Of a stretch of 64,000 nucleotides of DNA, positions 54,695 through 64,000 are shown piece by piece (position 1 is the stretch's first letter; each line of letters opens with the position of its first letter). The notes beneath the pieces are model-generated. The model was not told the DNA's origin, ran no database searches, and was given only the letters and a program-made list of their open reading frames with translations. This DNA is from Gautieria morchelliformis (taxonomy: Eukaryota > Basidiomycota > Agaricomycetes > Gomphales > Gomphaceae): the NCBI GenBank assembly GCA_015179125.1, contig WHVA01000025.1, positions 372,001 to 436,000 on the forward strand. The letters are read 5' to 3'. A program made the position numbers and the translations under genes.

Positions 54695-57600
54695 TCTACA
54701 CGCAGAGTCGGAAGGCGCGCTATGCCCTTCCGTCATTGTCGTTGTTGGGGTTGGCACTGACAATCAGGACACTAGTCCTGATGTTGCGTGTGCCGGCAGA
54801 GGCACCGTCACGCGAAGTGATGATGGCCCGGCCACTGGGTCCGTGGCCGGGCCATGTCGCGGCTTTTTTGAGGCAACTTGGGCCAGGGTAACCTGGAGCT
54901 GGGCTGCACTCAGCTGATGCTCTAGTTCCTTGATCTTGGCGCGCTCGGTTACGAGCGTGTCATCGCGGTCCTCGACCGCACGTTCCAGCTCCTTGACCTC
55001 TTTTTTCAGGTTGTGGACGTCCCGGAGGGGCTCTTCTGACGCGTCACGTGCGATGCCCTTGGGAGCCATCCCCAAGCTGCATCGACGGCGTCGCCGATGT
55101 CTTCATCCCGCAATTTGACCTTGCGGGCGCTGGTCGCAGCCTTAAGGTGCGCGGTGTAGTCCGCGCATGTTGCGCAATCGTCCGGGTGGACGATGGCGAG
55201 GGCGTCCTCCCATCCCACGATCATCCAGTGTTCCTGGTCTATCGGAGCACAGAGAATGTCTGTGGCCCCTTGTCTTGGGGCCGTTGTTCACGTTGTGGAC
55301 GTTGACAGGTCAACGTCCATCCCATCTTTGGGGGGCATCATCTTCGTGGGTAGATGATGGTGGTGGTTGCTTCCAAGAAGCGATGTGCCCTTGGAAAGAT
55401 CCGAGGCGAAAATTTAACCGCGCCGTGGCCGGAGCGTCACATGGTCTGCACGTGACAGACACGTCTAGCCGCATCTGGGGAGGTTGCGTGGCTTGCCCAC
55501 CCCCCGAAGCTCTAGATAGCTATCTAGGGCTTCAAGGTCCTTGCAGGATGACATGGGTTCCCATGTCATGTCGCCTAGGGTCCAACGGACCTGGAATTCC
55601 AGGTCCGTCGAGTTTATCCTTCGATGTGCGATAATCTCGTCGATGAGCCACTCCTCGTCGTCATTTGCTCTGAAGTCATAAAATGACTTGGCCTCACGAC
55701 GAGGGAACAATTCGTCGTTGTTAGCCTCGTATCGCCGTATGAGGCTGGAATGGAAGACCGGCGAAATGCGACGGCTTTTCAGTTCGTCGGGAAGCTCGAG
55801 GGTCAACGTCGAGGCGTCGTTGTGAGCCTTGACGACGCGGTACGGTCCGATGTACCGCGGGACTAGTTTTCTGGCTCTTCCTTTTGGGAGAGTTAGGTTT
55901 TGTGTCGAAAGGTAGACACGGTCATTGGCCGCGTACCTGTCGCTCGCCATACGTTTCTTATTTGTGTGAAACGTTTGCGTCACTCGATGCTCTATGATTG
56001 CATCGTGTGCCGCCATCAGGTTCCATTTTGCCTGACGTGCGAACTGGGCCACCCCCTTGAACGGGGTGTCCGCGGCTATGGGGAGGTCTATCCGCGGCAT
56101 ATAGCCGTGGTTCAGCTCGAAAGGTGCGAACCCTGTGGTTGCACTGACGTTGCTGTTGAGGGCGACCTCAACCATTGGGCATTTCATTGCCCAATCCTTC
56201 TGATCGTCTCTGACGACCGCGCGCAAGAGCTGGCCGATCGAGCGGTTTTCCCGCTCGGTTGCTCCATCCGTTTGTGGGTGGAAGGCAGTTGACATGAGGA
56301 GCTTAGTCCCCATGAGTCGCTGGAGTTCACGCCAGAAGATCGAGGTGAACTTTGAGTCCCTGTCCAAGACGATGGAGTCGGGAACTCCGTGTAGTTGGAT
56401 GACCTCCTTCAGAAACAGCCAGGCTACTCCCTTGGCTGACATGCTCGTTGTGGTTGGTACGAGGTGTACGAGCGACGTTAGTCGGTCGATGACTACCATT
56501 AGGTAGTCACAGTCATTGGATTTAGGCAGGGGCCCCATGAAGTGGATGCCAATCGACTGCCACGGCCTATCTGGAATGGGTAGGCTGTGTAGGAGGCCTT
56601 TGGGCTGTTGTGGCCCAGTTTTCGTCATCTGACTCCTCATGCACAATGTGCAGAACGCTTCTATGTCTGGGTTCATGTCCGGCCACCAATATGCTCTTCG
56701 AACGTAGTTTGAAGTCTTCAGATGGCCGTAGTGGCCGACTATCTGATGTGCCCGATCGATGATAATTTCGATCAGCTTCCTTCCCCCTTGAAGAACAGAG
56801 CGGGGGACGGCAATGACGTCTCTCTTGAGCTGATTCTTAGTCCAGATCAGCCTGTCCCGGATCCCGAATCTCGGGTGCGCGTCCGGGTGCGCCATGATCT
56901 TTGTGAACATGGTGTCCCTGTGGTACGCGTCTCGTAGGACCTTGGACAGGTCTACGCCTTGCTCAATGATCCGGCACAGGGGTGCACCATCATTTCCTGC
57001 GGCGATGGCTCTGACGTCATCGTTGTCATCGTGGGACGCGGTGACGTTCGCAGGCTCTGGTGAGCCCTCATTTAATGCAGCGGCTTCCGTTACTCCCTTG
57101 CCTCTGTCTTCTCAGCGAGGCGTTTAGAGCGTCTTGTCGCCGCTGTTCGCAACTCGACATACCGGTCGGTGGGCAATGTAGTGTGCCAGATACTGTACCA
57201 GCCTGAGGAAACGCTGGACGTCGTTGAACGTCCGTGGCCTGTGCCATTCGCGGATGCGTTGCACCTTATCCTCGTCGGCATGTACTCCTCGGCCATCGAT
57301 CATATGGCTGAGGCACTCCATTTGGATGGAGTAGAGGTCCACCTTTTTCTTGCTCAGAAAGAGGTGGTTCTTCCTCAGTCTGTCAAAGACAATGTAGAGG
57401 TGCTCTTCATGCTCTTGTATTGAGAGCGAGAATATGAAGATGTCATCCATGTATACATGGACGAAGCGACCTATGCAGTTGCGGAAAATGGCTGTCATCA
57501 GCCGTTGGAATGTTGATGGGGCACAGTCCCCCATCTGTATCACCTGGGTCCTGAAGGTGCCGAGGATCGTGGCAAAGGCTGTCTTTGCTACGTGATCCAG

Positions 57601-60600
57601 ATGAATCCAGATCTGCTCGTATGCTTCTGACATATCGAGTTTTGTTCGATATTAGCAGCGAGCCATGTCGCTGCGTATGATATCCTGATCCGGGAAGGGC
57701 GTGACGTCCTTCACCGTGTTCTCGTTCTGCTGGCGCAGATCGAAGACGGTTCTCAACATACCGTTCTTCTTTGGCACACACATCATGGGCACGGCCTGCT
57801 GCACTACTGCCAGAATCCACCACTTTGCAGTGGTGTATCGTTCTATCTTTGCCGACAGTTCCTCTCAGAAGTGTTCGGGCATTTCGGTAGTTGATACCGC
57901 ATGTGTTTGTTGGGATCGATGAGGTTGATCTCATGGTTGATCTCCCGCAGTGGTGGGAGTTCTAATGGAATTCCACTGACTAGGTCAGTGATTCTTTCCA
58001 TCCATTCCTCGCCTCCGCAAGGAAGGTCATCATCCGTGAGGATGATGGTAGTGGTTGGCTTAGATGCCATTAGGCGCTGTTGGCGTCTATTAGGTCCCGC
58101 GGTGCACGGGCCCACTTTCCTTTTTCCCATCACTTTCCCCGTTAGGTGAGAGCATCTCTCCCTACGGCTGTAGGGTGAGTTCGAGGACGAGTCGTCCCGC
58201 GACTCATCCTCCTGGCTTCAATGAGCCAGGTTCGGCTTCGGCACCTGGGTGATCATGCTCACCCGTGGCCCTTTGTCCTCGTTCTTCGATTCATCGTCGA
58301 ATGAGACCTTGCCCGTGGAGATCACCTTGTTTCCCTTGCGAATCGTCCCTGGGCTCGAGAAGTCCAGGGTTATGCCGAATCTCCTTAGGAACGGTGTCCC
58401 TAAGATCGCATCGTAATATTCGACGTTTGCTACGTCGAAATATTCGTCGTATGTCCCAGACCAAACTTGATGGTCATGTTCGGTCCATAGTTGATCGTGG
58501 ACTGGCTGCCTATGCAGGCTAGTTGCAGCGCGATTGGTTGCTCCAGGGAGAACGTCTTCATCCCTGTAGCTCGCATGGATTTGGGGGACAGCAGTACCCC
58601 TTCGCTGCCGCTATCTAGCAGGCAGTGGGCTTTTACGCCGTTTATTTCCCAGTACCCCGATAGGGTACGGTTCTCACTGCGCGGACGCATTGGCCGCATC
58701 CTGTGTTTGCTTCGATGGTGATACACCGGCTCGGCCGCCTTGTCTGGCGTGATCGATGTGCGTGCCACCATAACCTTCATGGCGGTCTCGTCTTCCAGCG
58801 CGAATCTGATCGCACTGGACCTGTAGGTGGTATTTTCCACCTCCTCGTCCCATTCATAGTATTGGGATGGCTCTGGGTCCCATTCTTCAGTGGGCGCATC
58901 TCCGTTGTCCGGAGTGTCGTTGGGTTGGGGATCACGGGGATCACCCTCCCCCTCTTCATCAATTTGTTGAAGAGAATTTTGACCGAGATCCGTTTCCGGA
59001 TCCTCGGCTTCATTGTCGTGCCTCATGGCCACTGTCCTTATACCGGACCTAACCAGGGGCACTCTGCCTTCTTGTGGCCAGGTTGGCTGCATTCAAAGCA
59101 TGTGGTGTTGCTTTGGCTGCCGCTGGGCCTGTCGTTGGGCCGGCCCAACGTTTTCGTCGGTGGGGCAGGTCGTGGGGACGACCCTGATGCTTGAGGCTGT
59201 TTAGCTTCAGGCGGGCGTCCAGCTTGTGCTGGGCGTGAGGGCGGTAGCTGTAGCCCTGTTCCGCTTCTTGCGAACAGGCTGGGTCTGGTCAGGCCCGTTT
59301 GTGCCAACGGCTTTCTCCCTGTGAGCCGGGCAGCACTTGCCGTTGCTGCTCCGCTTTCTGTGCGGCGCATCCCCATGTTGTATCGGGATGCCTCCTCGAT
59401 CATCCAGGCCATCTCGAAGAGTTGCTCTATTGAGCTGCTCTTGGCATTATAGCCCTTTTTAAGGACCTTGTTGCGCAGCTTTTCATGCAGTGCCGATACG
59501 AACCGTCTCAGGAACGTGTAACTCGTCTGGCGGCTGTATCATACCTGCCGCGTATTTCGTGAGCTCGTTCAGCATCTCCTGAACGGTTTTCATGCCTTGC
59601 ATGACCGCGTCAAATTTATTCGATGCGTGATGGTATATCAGTGTGTGCAGGAACCTCTTTTGAAGGCCTTGCATCACTGATTCCAGTGTCCAGCTGCGGA
59701 CCTGGCGATCAAAGCGTTCAACGTTTCGAAGGAACCACTCCTGGGCTTCGCCGGTGAGGCGAGTGCCCACATAGCCGACCTGTGTGTCAATGCTGGTTGG
59801 CCCTAGGAGGCAATTCATTTTTAGCCATCGTAGGATGGCTGCCACGAAGACTTCACACTCTTCGAGGTCCGATCCCCCTGCATATGGCTCGGGGTGGGCC
59901 AATTTTATGCCGGCCTTCGCCAGCACAGACTTCTCCGGGTCTGTGTCCGCAGCGTCTGCTAACGCCACGCGGATCATCCCTGTGATTCCGTCGTACGGCT
60001 CCATTGGTACGACGTCGGCCTGGTCAGGGATTCCCTGGCCTTCCGTTGGGGCCATGGATTGCTCACGCGGTTGTGACGCCACGCGGGGCAGGCTGTTATA
60101 TGCCCTAACGGGCCCCGGGCCCAGATCGGGCTCGGGATCGGGAGCATTTTGTGCTCTCGGTTCCGGGGGCGTTTTGTGCCTGGTGTCCCCGGTCAATCCT
60201 GCGTTGCGGATCTGTAGCCTGCTGTTGTAGGCTGCGTGCGCTTGCCGTGCGTCTTGTACGGCTTGCGTGAGCTGCTCATCGGGCAGCTGAGCGGTGTGGC
60301 TGTGGGCCACCGTTTCTTCAGCATTCTTCGCTAGTAGCTTGAGTGCCCGTGTGTGGCGGCGCATGGCTGCAGCTTCTTTGCGCTGCCAGAGTGCGACTTC
60401 GAGCTCTAAGCTCTCAGTCGTCGTTTCAGAGTCAGGCTCTGAGGCGACCTGATCCCTAACGATCTGTTGGATCGTTTTACGGCTGTCCGTTGGTGCAGCC
60501 GGTTGTTCCTGAGGTTCGTTCCCAAACCTTACGTCCTGTTCGACCAGGACGGCTGGCGGCGGCATTCGCTGCTTGTCTTGCTCCTTTCGGCATGGGTCTT

Positions 60601-61560
60601 CCACGTCGCGACTGCGTTCGTTGGCTGCAGACTGTCGCGAGCTCGGACGAGTTGCATCGCATTCCCCGCGTGGGCGGAGTGCTTTCTGGACGTCCTCCAG
60701 CGTGGCTGCGTCTTGCAGCCTGACCTCCTCCGCCTGGTGGAGTTCCTTGCCGATTGCCATTAGGGTGGCGGCGGCATTGTCAAGCTGCGATGCCAGCTGA
60801 TCGTGCTTGTGGCGCGTCAGCGTATTTCGGTGCAGCGCAGCCTGCACCTGTTTGTTCAGGGCCTCTGCCGTCTTGTGGTTGATGGCGTGAGCCCTCAAGC
60901 TCTTGCGACTAGAGCTCGAGTATTCCAAGTCCTGACCATCATCTGGGGCTCATCTCTTTTGCCGTCGTCCTCCTTCAGGGACGGTCGTCGTCGCTCTACT
61001 TCATGAGCGTCAGTTTGAGTCGTGGCTTTGTGCCCGCCTCGACATTGTTGCTCTACCGTCTGACGACGGCGAGACTTCTCTGCCCTTTCCTTTGTCTTTG
61101 GGCAGAGAGAGATGGGGGGGCAGCGCCGGCTCATTGCCCGGCGTCGTCTCTTCTTCAGCCACGCTCGACGAGATGTGGTCAGGATTTTCCTCGTCCTCTA
61201 CTCAGGGGACGAGGGCGGTGAGATCTACGATCTCTCCGTCTTCTATCGTCCTGGTCTCTTGATCCAGGATAGCGTCAGCCATCGTGTCGCTGGGCTGTGC
61301 CTGGGGCGTGGACCTCAAGCTCATCGCTCGTGTCCGTCTTCGACTGCGTGGAATCATCATGCTCGCAGCCAACAGTAGAAGGTCTACTGGAGGGTCTCAA
61401 CGATTGTTAGTTATCGACGCAGCGATCTTTTTCAAGATTGCTTCGAATCCACTATCGGTTGGTCGCGTGGCGATCAACCGCAGGATAGTTCAAAAAGGTG
61501 TAAAGATGTCTATCTTAAACCTCAAGTCACAAGAGCACGACAGAACTTGACCAATGTGTG
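54695..61560 (-). mobile_element. Gypsy-2 chromovirus (fossil), a family distinct from Gypsy-1
   Basis: Minus-strand order of recognisable parts: leader and gag start (about 61,560-60,930); gag (about 60,930-59,040) with the zinc knuckle CFECSQPGHKKAEC; protease (about 58,650, LLDSGSEGVLLS); reverse transcriptase with VHVYMDDIFIF (about 57,450); integrase (56,910-55,700) with the zinc-binding HIVGH-type and CTLC motifs and the FHPQTDGATER motif; a chromodomain (about 55,650-55,490); then further open frames at 55,300-54,764. The DNA is GC-rich with CpG retained, unlike its neighbours, so it may be fairly recent. It is broken, with several breaks. I could not find a matching LTR pair of its own. 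Parts of the long-LTR family lie on both sides, either as its own truncated LTRs or as an LTR it entered. Confidence 0.88.
54764..55300 (-). other. Extra open frames downstream of Gypsy-2 integrase (fossil, accessory region)
   Basis: On the minus strand, one frame carries WEDALAIVHPDDCATCADY, a CxxC-type motif. Another carries a clear coiled-coil heptad stretch, LKKEVKELERAVEDRD then IKELEHQLSAAQLQ. The region lies after the chromodomain, where a plain chromovirus would go straight to its 3' LTR. It may be an accessory gene of the element, part of an LTR, or captured DNA. Confidence 0.5.
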
Positions 61561-61704
61561 GTATTCTGATGCTACGTAGTGACAGTGTAAGGGTAAGATG
61601 CGATGTGTACTGCTAGCCGGTTCCCACGCATAAACTATACAGTGGGTCCCTAAGGGGCCCACTGGGATTATGTAATAACTAATGTACATGTAGATACACG
61701 GGTT

Positions 61705-61840
61705 ATTTACAGGCCATATGGCGAATGTGGTGAATAGCGAATGGAGCGAGGAGTGAATGGAGCGAAGACGAGCAAACATGGAAGAGTGGTGAACGGGAAA
61801 ACAGGGATAGCTGGGTACAAGAAATAAATGAGTCATGACA
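61705..61840 (+). mobile_element. Long-LTR end fragment (fossil)
   Basis: It contains the GAATAGCGAATGGAGCG-type sequence and closes with GAGTCATGACA, matching the last part of copies A and B. It may be the other part of copy C. Confidence 0.7.
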
Positions 61841-61864
61841 GCCTGCACCTCCTTGCAATTCATG

Positions 61865-62085
61865 ATAGGACCAGTGATGAACCATCAATCCAGGTAAAGG
61901 ATGTCGATCGTGTTTGATGGCATGGCTACTGGCGAATGATATGAGTAGCGAATGGTCATTTGGTGAATGTGGCGAATAGTGAATGGAGCAAAGAGTGAAT
62001 GGAGCGAAGCCGAGCAAACATGGAAGAGTGGTGGTGAAAGGGAAAACAGGGATAGCTGGATACAAGAAATGAATGGGTCATGACA
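61865..62085 (+). mobile_element. Long-LTR end fragment, second copy (fossil)
   Basis: It matches the last 240 bases or so of copy B (CCAGTGATGAACCATCAA onward) and closes with GGGTCATGACA. It sits in tandem with the preceding fragment, echoing the tandem duplication in copy B. Confidence 0.7.
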
Positions 62086-62589
62086 ACTGTGTAGTTAAAA
62101 CTTCAGCAAAGCTAATTTGTCCTGCCCTGCAGTGGTATGAGTCCCATTGAGTCCAACCTGCACGGAGGCTGCAACTGACACTATCCGAATGCATCCTGAG
62201 CATGTGGGTCTGTCATGGAGTGGGAGTTTAACAGATGATGGGTTCTATGATAGATGAGGGCCCCAACACCTGGCGTCCTGGCAGGAATGATGCGAATAGC
62301 GAATGCGAAAGCAGTATGGCGACGAATATTTTGGCAAGATATTCGCTGGTTCGGGAAGCCGTTCGCTGGTTCAGGAGGTCATTCGCTGTGTGCTGAGGGA
62401 TGATTCGCAGAATAAATGAATCATGACACCATACCATCGAGCAGTTTTATGACCCAGGATATGGTACAGATACGGTAACCGTAAGTTGGCCGTACGACAT
62501 ATGGCCATAACCGTATACAGTACGGCGCCGAGCCCTAATGGGAGCTTTAGCTTGTGTCCAGTGATGTACAAAAAATGAAAATTTTATAG
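62086..62589. other. Diverged LTR remnant and spacer
   Basis: A stretch at about 62,270-62,427 has GCGAATAGCGAATGCG-type sequence and closes with AATCATGACA, so it is probably a distant relative of the long LTR. The rest is unassigned. Confidence 0.45.
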
Positions 62590-63667
62590 TGTTCAATTTT
62601 AGATTAAAATGTTAATTAGTGCCTTTTTATCAAATGAAATCTGTTGCTTAGTGGTTGAAACCACTATATTCGCCTCCCCTCTGTGTGCTGACTAAGCTCT
62701 TCGGGGTGCGTACAACACTGATGAATGAGGGTCACGTGACCGTGTCGTCAGAAGAACAGTGTCGATCCAAGGGATAGTCAAATCAAAAGCGTTCGCTTTT
62801 AAGGTAGTATAGAGTAAACAGTGATAGTAGACTCTCAACGAAGATTTGGAATAAACTGTTAAGAACTGAGCTCTGTAACTATCAAACAAGATTACAGCAA
62901 TTTCAGGAGGCAGAAAAAATCGATTCTGGATAATTTTGTTCATACATTCGTGCTAGCTATTTATACTATTTTAGTAGTAAGTACTAGTACTCAAGATACT
63001 AGATAAATGGGTCGGGAAGGCTGTTTGTAACTAGGGAGTGACTAATTAATAGTCATAATGTCATGGGGTGATGGGGATGATGTTAGGATTCTCTGGGCTT
63101 TGGAGCAAGGGTCTATACCTAGTATACAAAGCCCCTGTCAACATAATACTGAGATAATAGCCAGTGAGACGTGTCATGGAGCTAGAATAGAGAATGATAC
63201 TATATTTGCCCTGCCTAGCATAAATGCTAGGCTTGGAGATGGGGCCGCTGTCTCTGTGCCTCTCTTGTGTGGCAGCTGATTGAGTATATGTGTTGCAGAT
63301 GACTTTCTCAGGTCACTCCACAACACCCTGTACCCCTGCGCAGTCTACTATTCTCTGCGGCGTTTGGTGCCCGTACCCCTCGGTACCTATGGCCTGGCGC
63401 CTGTCGACGTCATGGCTGATACCATCACCCGATAGGCGCGCCGTCCCTGATCGACCGCACGTGGCCGACGCTCGAACTCCTGTATACTACCCGATCTATG
63501 GGTAATATAGCGTGTCGTAAGATTCGTGTGATCGTCGTTTGCGCCGACGTCTATCGTGAATGTAGTTTGTGTTTCTTTTGATTTTTTTGTTTTGATTTTC
63601 TCTTCTTTTTTTATTAGTTTCTTTTTATATAAATGATTTGAGTAAGATAATTGCGTTTATCCCAACA
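62590..63667 (-). mobile_element. Family E LTR-like repeat, copy 2 (fossil)
   Basis: It is about 1.08 kb, begins TGTTGGGATAAACG and ends TTGAACA on the minus strand, and aligns along its length with copy 1. A TATA-type box in minus orientation lies at about 62,960. No target duplication is visible. It contains GC-rich stretches with many CpG sites, so it is less decayed than copy 3. Confidence 0.65.
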
Positions 63668-64000
63668 TTCAATTGCATGAATACAAATATGAAGCTTGTT
63701 GCTTATGTTTTGTGGAGTCATTGTACCAAAAAATCATGCTATTCGAAGTAGAATTGAGCTCACAATTGCACTCGCAAGGTAGGTATTTTTTTCAAACTCA
63801 GAAAAGGCGTGCGCCTTATGTCATGCAAAGAGCTGTAAAGTCACGTGATGTAATGGACGCATCGTCTGGAAAAGTGCCTGGTGCTGCCACCACCGGTCAC
63901 CGAGCAGCAAGTAATTTATGGGACCACTTTAAAACATATTAGAGGTCATTGTTATAATTTTTTTTAAATTATTCTTGAGTTACTGGTTCAACTACATGCC
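63668..64000. other. Window end, nothing recognised
   Basis: An 89-codon plus-strand frame (63,673-63,942) has no recognisable features and runs close to the window edge. No repeat match was noticed. Confidence 0.4.

Noticed and set aside
58703-59194. Plus-strand frames across 54.7-61 kb
   Set aside because: They mirror the minus-strand Gypsy-2 coding region; none has a recognisable domain.

Overview
The window looks like repeat-rich DNA from a filamentous basidiomycete, probably an agaricomycete. The evidence is two spliced host genes with 50-112 nt introns, chromodomain-bearing Gypsy elements, Copia elements, and a Tc1/mariner-like transposase of a type I associate with mushroom genomes. 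This assignment rests on gene style and element families only. I saw no rRNA, tRNA or CRISPR.

Layout. 1-4.1 kb holds old repeats: a direct repeat pair, a diverged copy of the foldback family described below, and two Copia LTRs lying tail to tail with a piece of Copia RNase H. 4.1-11.4 kb is the only gene-bearing island. It carries tubulin-folding cofactor A (5375-5874, +, four exons) and a bHLH-zipper transcription factor (8562-9662, -, five exons). The cofactor's upstream DNA is repeated in inverted orientation downstream of the gene. 11,472-19,005 is a very large foldback with arms of about 2.1 kb beginning CACTG. Each arm carries the same intron-containing fragments of an ER-type Hsp40 (DnaJ) gene. 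A 3.2 kb Tc1/mariner-like element with a TA target duplication sits in the left arm.

19.1-24.3 kb is a Copia element (-) whose 3' LTR has been entered by a Gypsy LTR. 24.3-30.5 kb is a graveyard of Gypsy-type LTR pieces, an old chromovirus fragment and a 567 bp CACTG foldback MITE. 30,506-36,744 is a Gypsy chromovirus with both LTRs and a perfect AAGGC target duplication, inserted in an older LTR-like repeat (family E). 37-44 kb holds mariner-like fragments, solo LTRs and unrecognised degraded DNA. 44.5-54.7 kb is dominated by a long-LTR family (about 1-1.27 kb) present as solo LTRs, one of them nested in family E, plus a second CACTG MITE. 54.7-61.6 kb is a second, different chromovirus (-) with extra coding frames after its integrase. 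62-64 kb holds more long-LTR and family E sequence.

Only the two island genes look functional. The rest is a layered record of insertions. Target duplications allow relative ordering: family E predates both Gypsy-1 and long-LTR copy D; the Copia element predates the Gypsy solo LTR; the foldback predates the mariner. Diverged copies have lost many CpG sites, as expected for methylated, silenced DNA.
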